Below are positions 8,667-16,982 of a stretch of DNA of 64,000 bases, in pieces. This stretch comes from DASWNP01 sp036399175 (lineage in GTDB: Bacteria; Acidobacteriota; Blastocatellia; Pyrinomonadales; Pyrinomonadaceae). Positions within the stretch are counted from its first letter, which is position 1. Every line of letters starts with the position of its first letter. The position numbers and the translations under genes were made by a program. The notes beneath the pieces were generated by a model that had not been told where the DNA came from, searched no databases, and saw only the letters and a list, made by a program, of their open reading frames with translations. The stretch spans positions 8,957 through 72,956 of the forward strand of contig DASWNP010000005.1 in NCBI GenBank assembly GCA_036399175.1, in the 5' to 3' direction.

Positions 8667-9129
8667 CTTCTCGGAGGCGTGCGATTTGGGCGGCGTGGCC
8701 GTGCGCGTGGGCGGCGTAGATGCGCAGCCAGTCTTCGACGGTGTAGCGACCGCTTTCGCTGTGCTGGCCTTCGCGCGTCCAGTCGTCTTCGGTCATCTTG
8801 GCGAGCAGTTGCGCGGTGGTGGCGCGGGCGGCGCGGAAGGCTTCGAGCGAGGGCGCGATGTCGCGCTCGTTGTAGCGTAAACGGTTGGCGAAGGCTTCCT
8901 GGTCGTAGCCTTGAATGACGGGGTTGTCTTCGACGAGGAGCTTGCGCAGGCGTATGGCGCTGGTCATCTCGCTGTCGGCGAGGTGGTGGATGATTTCGGA
9001 GGCGCTCCATTTGCCGGGAAGCGGGTGCGCCGTCAACTGCTCGCCTTCGAGCCCTTCGAGACTCCTGACGACTTCGTCGTAACCGGCTTCGTATCTCGCA
9101 ATCAGTTCTCGTCTTTCGTCGTTAGTCAT
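8647..9129 (-). CDS. DinB-fold (DinB_2) putative metal-dependent protein
   Basis: A 160-residue four-helix-bundle protein of the DinB/YfiT superfamily. The metal-ligand histidines are seen in EIIHHLADSE (about residue 45) and HAHGHAAQI (about residue 145). LPGKWSASEIIHHLAD is the classic N-terminal motif. Many members are thiol-dependent transferases; the exact substrate is unknown. The ATG at 9129 has GAGGAGAG just upstream. The last six codons (AVTSDK then stop) are made of the GTGACAA repeat units of the flanking element, so the repeat appears to have grown into, or replaced, the original end of the gene. Confidence 0.85.
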   Translation of the reverse strand: MTNDERRELIARYEAGYDEVVRSLEGLEGEQLTAHPLPGKWSASEIIHHLADSEMTSAIRLRKLLVEDNPVIQGYDQEAFANRLRYNERDIAPSLEAFRAARATTAQLLAKMTEDDWTREGQHSESGRYTVEDWLRIYAAHAHGHAAQIARLREAVTSDK

Positions 9130-9444
9130 ATCTCTCCTCTCGCGTGCGTTCTGATGTTCGGTCGATTTCTCTCTAAATCCGATTTCCCTGTGACCCTCGT
9201 AGATAGAATATTGCGTGGTAAATATCACATCTGACGCCCTGTTTTGAAGGGGGCGTCGATTTGGAAGAGGGTTGAAGGCGGCCGGCTCGGCGGGCTGGGG
9301 GCGAAAAGCCGTGCGGACAACATAAGACTTGAGTTTAATAGTGTTGTCCTGCTATAGTTTCAATTGCCCGCGCTCCGGCGGTCGTTTGGAGCGCCCCAGC
9401 GATAGACGCCCTACTCGCTTCCACACTGTAAATTGCAGCCATCA
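9130..9444. other. Divergent intergenic region with regulator promoter
   Basis: No gene is seen. The left part holds the Shine-Dalgarno of the minus-strand DinB-like gene. The right part holds a likely promoter for the response regulator (listed separately) and a 7-bp inverted repeat, GGACAAC (9315-9321) with GTTGTCC (9343-9349). Confidence 0.5.
9329..9358 (+). promoter_or_regulatory. Putative promoter of the response regulator gene
   Basis: TTGAGT (9329-9334), 18 nt, TATAGT (9353-9358). The right half of the GGACAAC/GTTGTCC inverted repeat overlaps the spacer, which would suit autoregulation. Confidence 0.5.
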
Positions 9445-10218
9445 ATGAGCAAACCTGCTGGCGGTAAACCTGAAACGAGGGATACGGATAACGGTATGTC
9501 CGAAGCGGCTGACCGCAGATTGAGCCTGCTCGTAATCGAGGATGACGAGAGCATTCAGACTCTTATCAACGAGCATTTCTCGCGCGCGGCCTTTACGGTT
9601 CGGATAGCCGAGGACGGACTGGCGGGCGTGCAGGCGGCTTTGAGCGAGCAGCCCGACGTAATCGTGCTCGATTTGATGCTGCCGAAGATGGACGGCCTGG
9701 CCGTCTGCCGAGAGCTTCGGGAGAAGGCTCCTTACATCCCGATTCTGATGCTCACGGCGAAGGACGACGTGGTCGATAAAGTCCTCGGACTTGAGATGGG
9801 GGCTGACGACTACATCACGAAGCCCTTCAGCCTCAGAGAGCTTGAAGCCCGCATCAAGAGCGTGCTCAGGCGCGTGCGCGCCGCGACGCGCGTCGAAGCC
9901 GGGGGCGAGGAAGCGCCGATTATGCGAGGCCGTCTGAGAATCGACCCGGCCAAGCGCGAAGTCAGCATCGGCGACCGCCAGGTTGAACTGACCCCGAAGG
10001 AGTTTGAGCTTCTTCGTCTCTTCGCGTCGAACCCCGGACGCGTATTTCCGCGCAAGTACCTTCTGGAGAAAATCTGGGACTACTCCTACGAAGGTTACGA
10101 CCGCACTATCGACTCACACATCAACCGCCTGCGCGCCAAGATTGAGGATAACCCTGAGAATCCTCAGATGGTCTTGACGGTCTGGGGCATCGGCTACAAG
10201 TTCAGCGACGAGCGCTAA
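9445..10218 (+). CDS. OmpR/PhoB-family response regulator (orphan)
   Basis: A 257-residue two-domain regulator. The receiver domain has the acidic pair EDD (residues 32-34), the phospho-acceptor Asp76 in VLDLMLP, the conserved Thr in LMLTAKDD and the Lys in DDYITKPF. The C-terminal winged helix shows ELTPKEFELLRLFASNPGRVFPR and YDRTIDSHINRLRAKIE. The start is uncertain: ATG 9445, TTG 9433 or ATG 9496, none with a good Shine-Dalgarno. No histidine kinase is adjacent, so its partner must be elsewhere. The neighbouring HEAT-repeat genes are possible targets only by position. Confidence 0.93.
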   Translation: MSKPAGGKPETRDTDNGMSEAADRRLSLLVIEDDESIQTLINEHFSRAAFTVRIAEDGLAGVQAALSEQPDVIVLDLMLPKMDGLAVCRELREKAPYIPILMLTAKDDVVDKVLGLEMGADDYITKPFSLRELEARIKSVLRRVRAATRVEAGGEEAPIMRGRLRIDPAKREVSIGDRQVELTPKEFELLRLFASNPGRVFPRKYLLEKIWDYSYEGYDRTIDSHINRLRAKIEDNPENPQMVLTVWGIGYKFSDER

Positions 10219-10452
10219 GAGAAGCTCAAAGTCTCAGCTCTTTACTCTCCGAAAACATTCCGCCGAAGGCAACCGCGCCCCGCGCTTCCCGCAAAGGTTG
10301 CCGACGCCCGGCAGGAACAGACGAGCCCGCGCGGGCTCTCCGAAAAAAACGCGCCTCACCACTTCAAAGGGCATATCCTCCCGGATACCCGCCACCAACC
10401 GACGACATCGAACGTGTCCGTCCTTCCCAAACGTCTTCACGGGTTAAAAGCT

Positions 10453-13095
10453 ATGCGAAACTCTTCAGCCAGTCTTTCGAGGTTTGTCCGTCTCGGCTGC
10501 ACCGCCGCGCTCGGAGTCAGTATCGCCTTCTGCACTTCGCACCTGATGCCGCGCGCGCAGCGCGCCACAGAGCCGGAGGTGAAAGTGACGGGCGTTGCCT
10601 CACATGCCTCGGACAAAGAGGCGGTCGTCTCCATTTCGGGCGACGGAAACCTGACGCGCGCGCAGACGTGGCAAGACAGAGACGGCACGTTCCACGTCGT
10701 ACTGCCGAAAGGACAGACGGCGCTCAGAAACAGCGCCGGGGCGCGCGGAGTGAAGATTCAGCGCATCGGCGACTCGCTGGAGATTATCGTGCAGGCGAAG
10801 CCCGGCTCGGGCGTCACAGTGCAGCCGCGCTTCAACCGTTTAGACTTGCTCGTGAGCGGCGGACTGCGAGACGGCTCGGGCGACGATGCGCAGGTGACCG
10901 TTCAGACGACGGGCGGCGCGGAGTTTTCGGCGACGGGCAGGGCGCGCACCTCCGAGCGTTCGCGCCGACAGGACGCGACAGAGCAGGCTTCTCAAGCTGT
11001 ACAGACCCCGCAGGCTTCGCAGACTTCGAGGCCGACGCCCAGAGGGCGTTTCGCCGCCGTCAAAGCTTTCGTCGGCGCGGGCGTTGATTCAAAGAACGGG
11101 CAGCAGGGCGGAGTCGCGCCGGAAGCGAAGCTGCATTTGAAGGTCGGAGCGCAGGACGCGCAGGCCGTTCAAAGCGGCGCAGCGCAGGCTAACGCTTTGA
11201 GCGAATCGAACGTGAACGGAGCGACGGCGACGGGCAACGCGCAGTCCGCGTCTCCTGCAAACGGCGCGCAGCCTGCGAACGGCGCTCGTGCGGATTCAGC
11301 CGCAAACGATTCGCAAGGGGCGCAGGTGCAGACGACGCAAACTCAGTCGTCCTTCGGTCTGCTGCCCCTGAGCCTCGTCAGTCTGCTCGGCGTGGCCGGG
11401 CTCGGCGCGTTTCTCTTCGTGCAGAAGAGGCGGCGTCGCAGTGGCGGCGTCGAGGTTGAGACGGAAGAAGAGGAGAGGGAAGAAAAGGAGGCGAAGCCGT
11501 CTCTTCTGGACAGGCTGAGGAGAACGGAGAAGGCCGACGCTTCGACGAACGCCGAGCCGGTCTTCGAGCAGTCGAAGGGCGACCGTCGAAAGGGCGGCGA
11601 CCGGCGCATGATTGACCGCAAGCAGGGCGACCGTCGCAAGAACGGCGCGGGCGCTGAGTCGCAGGCGACCAGACAGACGCATCCGCAGGGCGCGCTTGAG
11701 CTGAGCGGCGAGAGGCACGGGGCTAAGTGGGAAATCTCCCTCGGGCCTGCTTCGCCGATGCCCTCGATGCTCTTCGGCGCGTATCGTATCGAACAGGAAG
11801 TGATGAAGCTCGTCAACGGCGAGGCGCATTCGATAGAGGTTCTGGCCTCACGCGCGACCGACGACCGGCGCGCCATCGAAACTTCGCTGATTAAAGTTCT
11901 GCGCGCGCCCGATGCCGACCAGGACAACCGTCGGCGTGCGCGCACCGCGCTCGAAGAGTACGGCTTCGTCGCGCGACAGAGCGCGGTTCTGCTGCTCGCG
12001 CCCGAGGCATACGAGCGTGCGTCGGCGGCGCGCGTGCTCGGCGAGGTGAAGTCTTCTTCGGCGCTCCCGTTCCTGCTCGAAGCGCTCTACGACTCCGAGA
12101 GCGTCGTCCGCACGGAAGTCGTCTCCAGCCTCGGCTCGCTGCGCCTGCCGCGTGCCATCGGCGCGCTCATCGACATGGCGCGCAGATATCCGGAGATGCC
12201 CGCTAACCTTCTCCGACCGGCGCTCAGCGCCTGTTCGGTCGATTCGCTGGAGATTGAAGGCTCAGAGCCCGCCGTCGGCCACACTTACATCTTCCAGCAC
12301 ACGATGCGCACGCCCTTCACGGGCGACATCGTCGGGCTTGAGCCGCCTGTAGCCGTCGAGCAGCTTCCCGAATGGCTCGAAGACGAATCGCTCGCCGACG
12401 CGCTCGAACGTCTCGGCGATACCGACATCGAAGTTCGCACCCTCGCGGCGCAGAAGCTCGCGCAGTTTCAGGTGCAGCGCTCGGTGGATGCTCTGGCCGC
12501 GATGGCCGAGCGCGACACGGAGCCTGCCGTGCGCGCTTCGGCTGTGACGAGCCTGGGCGTGGTTGACCATGAATCGGTCTTCGCGCCCGTCCTGATGGCG
12601 ATGGGCGACGAGGCGCGCGAGGTGCGCGCGGCGGCGGCGCGTGCTCTGTCGCGCCTGAGCTTCGACCGCGCCGACGCCTACGTCCGCGTCATCGAGACGG
12701 CAGACACGGAAACCCTGCGCGGCGTGGCGCAGGCATGCGTCAAGGCCGGGCTGGCCGCTCAGGCGCTCGACCGCCTGACGAGCGAAGACCGCCGACAGGC
12801 TTATGAAGCCTTCTCGCTTCTCTCGCTCGTCGTCAAGGCGGGCGACATCAGCCTCATGCTCGACGCCATCGTGCATCACGGCGACCACGACGTGCGCCTC
12901 GCCGTCATCCGCCTGCTCTGCATGATGGGTCGACCGTCTGAGCTGGTCGAGCCCCTGCGTCGTCTCTCGGGGCGCGGCTCGATGCCGGAGAAAGTCCGCG
13001 TCGCGCTTCTCGAAGCGGTGGGGCACATAGAGCAGAGCGAGCTTGTGCCCGCTCCCGTGCGGCATCAATTGGAGGGCATGCCGACCCTAAATTGA
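10453..13095 (+). CDS. AMIN-like / transmembrane / HEAT-repeat protein 1
   Basis: An 880-residue protein. A signal-like hydrophobic segment (residues 12-30) is followed by a beta-rich AMIN-like domain (about 40-135, with VVSISGDGNL and VQPRFNRLDLLVSGG). A low-complexity linker leads to one membrane span (about 300-325, ending in a KRRRR stop-transfer). An acidic/basic juxtamembrane stretch follows (GDRRKGGDRRMIDRKQGDRR). The C-terminal 440 residues are HEAT/PBS-lyase repeats (e.g. YERASAARVLGEVKSSSALPF). AMIN domains usually bind peptidoglycan in periplasmic proteins; HEAT arrays are protein-binding scaffolds. The ATG at 10453 is preferred to a GTG at 10414. It is a paralogue of the next gene. 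Confidence 0.75.
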   Translation: MRNSSASLSRFVRLGCTAALGVSIAFCTSHLMPRAQRATEPEVKVTGVASHASDKEAVVSISGDGNLTRAQTWQDRDGTFHVVLPKGQTALRNSAGARGVKIQRIGDSLEIIVQAKPGSGVTVQPRFNRLDLLVSGGLRDGSGDDAQVTVQTTGGAEFSATGRARTSERSRRQDATEQASQAVQTPQASQTSRPTPRGRFAAVKAFVGAGVDSKNGQQGGVAPEAKLHLKVGAQDAQAVQSGAAQANALSESNVNGATATGNAQSASPANGAQPANGARADSAANDSQGAQVQTTQTQSSFGLLPLSLVSLLGVAGLGAFLFVQKRRRRSGGVEVETEEEEREEKEAKPSLLDRLRRTEKADASTNAEPVFEQSKGDRRKGGDRRMIDRKQGDRRKNGAGAESQATRQTHPQGALELSGERHGAKWEISLGPASPMPSMLFGAYRIEQEVMKLVNGEAHSIEVLASRATDDRRAIETSLIKVLRAPDADQDNRRRARTALEEYGFVARQSAVLLLAPEAYERASAARVLGEVKSSSALPFLLEALYDSESVVRTEVVSSLGSLRLPRAIGALIDMARRYPEMPANLLRPALSACSVDSLEIEGSEPAVGHTYIFQHTMRTPFTGDIVGLEPPVAVEQLPEWLEDESLADALERLGDTDIEVRTLAAQKLAQFQVQRSVDALAAMAERDTEPAVRASAVTSLGVVDHESVFAPVLMAMGDEAREVRAAAARALSRLSFDRADAYVRVIETADTETLRGVAQACVKAGLAAQALDRLTSEDRRQAYEAFSLLSLVVKAGDISLMLDAIVHHGDHDVRLAVIRLLCMMGRPSELVEPLRRLSGRGSMPEKVRVALLEAVGHIEQSELVPAPVRHQLEGMPTLN

Positions 13096-13167
13096 TTGGT
13101 GACAAGAGACGCTCTGCTATAGCATAATGCCGTCTCTATTTCTTGCTCTTTAGAAACAACTACCGCA

Positions 13168-16100
13168 ATGCCCCTACTACAACCTTCTATCTCAGCTCGC
13201 AAAGCGCGGCGCACGCTCGTCGCCTCCTTCTTCGTCGCACTGACGCTGGCGCTCGCCTTCGCCGGATTAGGCGCGCACGCACAAAAGCGTCCCGGCGCGG
13301 CGCGAACGAGAAGGACTCCGGCCACTGATGCTGCGGCTGCTGCGCAGTCCACGCCGAAGCCCGACGCCGACGCAGCCGCTCCCGCTCAAGCCAACACGAA
13401 CGCCAACAAAGCGCAGCCCGGCGGTCGGCTCACGCCTCTCAGAGCCTCCGAAACTCCGGGCGGCTCGCGCGTCACGCTCACTTCCGATTCGCCGCTCAAC
13501 GACTACTCGGCCTACCGTAGCGGCGACCGATATTTCGTCGTTATCCCGAAGGCCGACCCGAACGCCGTCAAAGGCGGCGTGCGTGGTCGCGGCTTCGAGG
13601 ACGTGCAGGTGCAGAAGCGCGGCGACGGCGCGGTCGTCTCCTTCCGTCTGCAACCCGGCGCTTCGGCGCGCGTCAACCAGAGGTTCAACCGGCTCGACGT
13701 AGAGTTCTCCGCGCCCGCCAAAGGTTCGGAAGAGGCGAGCGGAACAAACGCAGGCAACGCGTCTGCAACCGAACAGCAGCGGCGGCAGAACGAGCAGTCC
13801 GGCGCGACCGCCGCGCTCACTCCTGCCGAAGCGGCGCGACAGGCCGAGCTTCTCAACCGGCAGCAACAGGCCGCCGCAGAGCCCACGCCCTCAATCGATT
13901 CGATTGCGGGGCAGCCGACCGCCATCATGCTCCCGCCCGCCGTCGTGACCGAGACGCCCGTTGCGATTGAGGCGACGCCGACGCCCGTCACACCTTCGAC
14001 AGAGGCGACGCAAATCGCGCAGGTGCAGCAGCCCGCGCCTCCCGTCGTCAACAACACTTCGACCACCAGCGTCGCGCAGCCGGGCACTTCCATCGGCGCG
14101 GTCGTCCTGCGCAACTGGCCGCTCGCTCTCATCGCTACGCTCCTGCTCGTCGGCCTCGGCCTCTTCTTCGCCGCGCGTCGAAGCTCCGCCGCGCAACGCG
14201 ACGAGCTGCCACCCTCCGCACAGCCTTCGCAACTGAAAGAGACCTCCGCCGCCGCCGGACGAAAACTCTCAGACGCCTCTGCAAGTTCCTCTTCATCCGC
14301 CACCACCGCGCAGACCGCCAAAGCCTCCACCCCTGCGGCTTCGACCTCCGCCGCCGCAAGCGTTGCGACGGGACTTTCGACCGCCGAGGATAGCTCGCGC
14401 ACCGTCGAAAGCGCCGCGACAGTGGCCGCAGCGACGACCCCTGCGAGCGCCCCCACCGAGACCGAGACAAAAGAGCTTGCTCCCGTCGCCGCCGCTCTCG
14501 ACCCTGAAGACGTGCAGGCCGAGACGAAAAAACTGCTCGGCGGCGAAAGCTACGACGAATCGTTAATCGGCCTCGCAGACGTGGGCGTGCGCGAGCTTGT
14601 CGCCGCAGAGCTTCTGGCCGCGCTCGCCGGTCGCAACGCCGAACGGCGCGAGCGCGCCCGCCAAGCCTTCCTGCGTCACGGCTACTTCGACGACGCCGCG
14701 CGAAATCTCAAAGCGGCAGACGCGCCCGCCGAACGCGCCTCCGCCGCTCGCTCGCTCGGCCTGCTCGCAGACCGCTCCGCCACGCCGCATCTTCTCGACG
14801 CGCTTCAGGACTCTTCAGCCGAAGTGCGCCGCGCCAGCGTCGAAGCTCTCGCAGAGATACGCGACCCCTCGGCCGTCGAGCCGCTCGAAGCCCTGCGCAG
14901 GCGCGAAAAAGAGCAGAAACATAAAGTGCCGCGCACGCTCATTCAGCGTGCCATCGAAGCCTCCGCGACTGCCGCCGTCGCTCCCTTCGAGACCCCCATC
15001 GACCTTCCGTCCGCCGCCGTCATCGTCGAAGACCAATCCACGCCGGACGACCGCGCCGCCGAAGAAGCGCGCCTCGCAGAAGAGAAGCGCGTAGCCGAAG
15101 CAGCGCGCTTAGCAGAAGAAGCTCGACTGGCAGAAGAAGCGCGTCGCACGGAAGAGGCGCGTCTGGCCGAAGAGGCGCTACGCGAGGAACAGGCCAGACG
15201 CGCCGCAGAAGAAGCACGTCTTGCCGAAGAAGCGCGGCTTGCCGAGGAAGCCAGAGTCGCCGAGCAGAATCGATTGGCCGAAGAAGCCCGACGCGTCGAA
15301 GAAGAACGCCGTGCTGCTGAAGAGACGCGCGCCGCCGAAGAAGCCCGCCTCGCGGAAGAAGCTCGACTTGCAGAAGAGGCGCGCCGTCGCGCGGATGAAG
15401 AGCAACGCCAGCGTGAAGAGGCCGCCGCACGCGCCGCCGAAGAGCAGCGTCTTCGTCAGGAAGAAGAACAGCGCCAACGCCTCGAAGCCGAAGCCGCCGA
15501 AGAGGCGCGTCTGCGTGCAGAGGAAGAACGGCGTGCGCATGAAGCCGAAGCCGCGCGCCTTCGCGCCGAGGAAGAAGCACGCCGCCGCGCCGAAGAGGAA
15601 CGGCTTGCGGAAGAAGCTCGTCTCGCAGAAGAGGCTCGACTGGCAGAAGAAGCGCGCCTCGCCGAAGAAGCGCGTCTGGCCGAAGAGGCGTTACGCGCGG
15701 AGCAGGCTCGACGTGCCGAGGAAGAAACCCGTCGTGCCGAAGAAGCAAGGCTTGCCGAAGAAGCCCGACTGGCCGAAGAAACTCGTCTGGCTGAAGAGAG
15801 ACGCATCGCCGAAGAGGCGCGTCTCGCGGAAGAGAGAAGGGCTTCCGAAGAGGCGCGCACTCTCGAATTCGAGCCTGGGTCATTTGAAATCGAGCCGGTC
15901 GAAGGCGTCTCCGATTTTGAGACGCACCGCGCACCCTCAACTGAAACGCCCGCTCATCTCCGCTCCGCCGGAAGCCAGCCCGCGCGCCGCGAAGAGGCAA
16001 GCAGCGAATGGATTGAGCTGGATATGAACGAGCCGGATGTCGTGTCGCCCGCGACGCCTTCCGGCACGTATGCCCCGCTCGCGGAAGATGAGGCTCCGGG

Positions 16101-16896
16101 CGTCGGCGCTTCCTCCGGGTTGGAAACCAGTATCGACATCTGGCCTGAGCAGCAGGAGACCGAACAGCCGGGCGCACGATTCGACGCCGCTCAGCCCGCC
16201 TTCGACGAGATGCCGACTGCCGCCTTCTCCGCGCCGACACTGCGCGAAGATGCTTCGCCCGTCGCCGAAGACAAGGGCGTCGATCTCTTCGAGGACAACC
16301 TTTCGACCGTCCCGAAGGCGATACAGGAACGTCTCGTCAGCGACGAGGCCGACGACCGCGTGACTGCAATCGAATTGCTCTCGCGCCTCGACACCAACGA
16401 CGCCTTCGAGCACATCTGCGCCGCCTTCGACGACGAAGAGCAGGAAGTGCGCGAAGCTGCCGCCCGCTCGCTCTACAACTTCAGCGAAGACCGCGCCGAT
16501 TCCTTCACGCGAGCCCTGCGCGAAGCCGCCCCCGCGCGCCGACGCAATATCGGGACGGCGATTGCTTCCTCCGGCCTCGCCAACGAAGCCATCAGCAGCC
16601 TGACCGGACAGACGCGCGAGAAGACCTACGAATCCTTCTCTCTGCTCTTCCTCATGGCGAAGGCCGGCGAAGTGCAGCCTCTCATCCGCGCCATCGAGAC
16701 TCATCCCGACAACGAAGTGCGTCTCGCCGTCGTCAAGCTGCTCGCCTTGAGCGGCCAGCAGGAGATACTTCCGGCCTTCCGTCGCCTCGCCGTGCGCGGC
16801 AGCCTCCCGACCGACGTGCGCTCCGCCGTCATGGAGGCCATCTACCAGATAAGCAGCAGCCAGCCCGCGCCCGACGCGACGCACGCCAGCTCGTAA
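13168..16896 (+). CDS. AMIN-like / transmembrane / HEAT / coiled-coil protein 2
   Basis: A 1242-residue paralogue of the upstream protein. Order: signal/anchor (15-35), AMIN-like domain (about 85-175, with GGSRVTLTSDSPL and VNQRFNRLDVEFS), Ala/Pro/Thr-rich linker, one span (about 307-335), a short HEAT block (about 445-600), a coiled coil of about 270 residues built on the unit EEARLA (about 630-900), an acidic linker, and a C-terminal HEAT block (about 1040-1235). The N- and C-terminal blocks align with protein 1, so the coiled coil looks inserted. Function unknown; an envelope-spanning scaffold is a reasonable guess. The stop codon TAA lies in the first unit of the following repeat element. 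Confidence 0.75.
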   Translation: MPLLQPSISARKARRTLVASFFVALTLALAFAGLGAHAQKRPGAARTRRTPATDAAAAAQSTPKPDADAAAPAQANTNANKAQPGGRLTPLRASETPGGSRVTLTSDSPLNDYSAYRSGDRYFVVIPKADPNAVKGGVRGRGFEDVQVQKRGDGAVVSFRLQPGASARVNQRFNRLDVEFSAPAKGSEEASGTNAGNASATEQQRRQNEQSGATAALTPAEAARQAELLNRQQQAAAEPTPSIDSIAGQPTAIMLPPAVVTETPVAIEATPTPVTPSTEATQIAQVQQPAPPVVNNTSTTSVAQPGTSIGAVVLRNWPLALIATLLLVGLGLFFAARRSSAAQRDELPPSAQPSQLKETSAAAGRKLSDASASSSSSATTAQTAKASTPAASTSAAASVATGLSTAEDSSRTVESAATVAAATTPASAPTETETKELAPVAAALDPEDVQAETKKLLGGESYDESLIGLADVGVRELVAAELLAALAGRNAERRERARQAFLRHGYFDDAARNLKAADAPAERASAARSLGLLADRSATPHLLDALQDSSAEVRRASVEALAEIRDPSAVEPLEALRRREKEQKHKVPRTLIQRAIEASATAAVAPFETPIDLPSAAVIVEDQSTPDDRAAEEARLAEEKRVAEAARLAEEARLAEEARRTEEARLAEEALREEQARRAAEEARLAEEARLAEEARVAEQNRLAEEARRVEEERRAAEETRAAEEARLAEEARLAEEARRRADEEQRQREEAAARAAEEQRLRQEEEQRQRLEAEAAEEARLRAEEERRAHEAEAARLRAEEEARRRAEEERLAEEARLAEEARLAEEARLAEEARLAEEALRAEQARRAEEETRRAEEARLAEEARLAEETRLAEERRIAEEARLAEERRASEEARTLEFEPGSFEIEPVEGVSDFETHRAPSTETPAHLRSAGSQPARREEASSEWIELDMNEPDVVSPATPSGTYAPLAEDEAPGVGASSGLETSIDIWPEQQETEQPGARFDAAQPAFDEMPTAAFSAPTLREDASPVAEDKGVDLFEDNLSTVPKAIQERLVSDEADDRVTAIELLSRLDTNDAFEHICAAFDDEEQEVREAAARSLYNFSEDRADSFTRALREAAPARRRNIGTAIASSGLANEAISSLTGQTREKTYESFSLLFLMAKAGEVQPLIRAIETHPDNEVRLAVVKLLALSGQQEILPAFRRLAVRGSLPTDVRSAVMEAIYQISSSQPAPDATHASS

Positions 16897-16980
16897 ATCG
16901 TCTATCGTAAATCGTAAATAGTTAAGGTCGAGAGCCTCTCGCTTTTGACCATTTACGATTTACGATTTACGATTTACGAG
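16892..16980. repeat. Tandem-unit inverted repeat, family B
   Basis: The left arm (CGTAAAT, CGTCTAT, CGTAAAT, CGTAAAT) and the right arm (four ATTTACG units) flank a GC-rich inner hairpin (CGAGAGcctCTCG). The stop codon of the preceding gene lies in the left arm; the uvrB ATG at 16983 follows the right arm by 2 nt. Confidence 0.85.
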
Positions 16981-16982
16981 TT

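Noticed and set aside
15020..16240. A 406-codon minus-strand frame opposite the coiled-coil region
   Set aside because: The repetitive Glu/Ala/Arg codons leave the opposite frame free of stops; the translation is an Arg/Leu-rich repeat with no recognisable fold.
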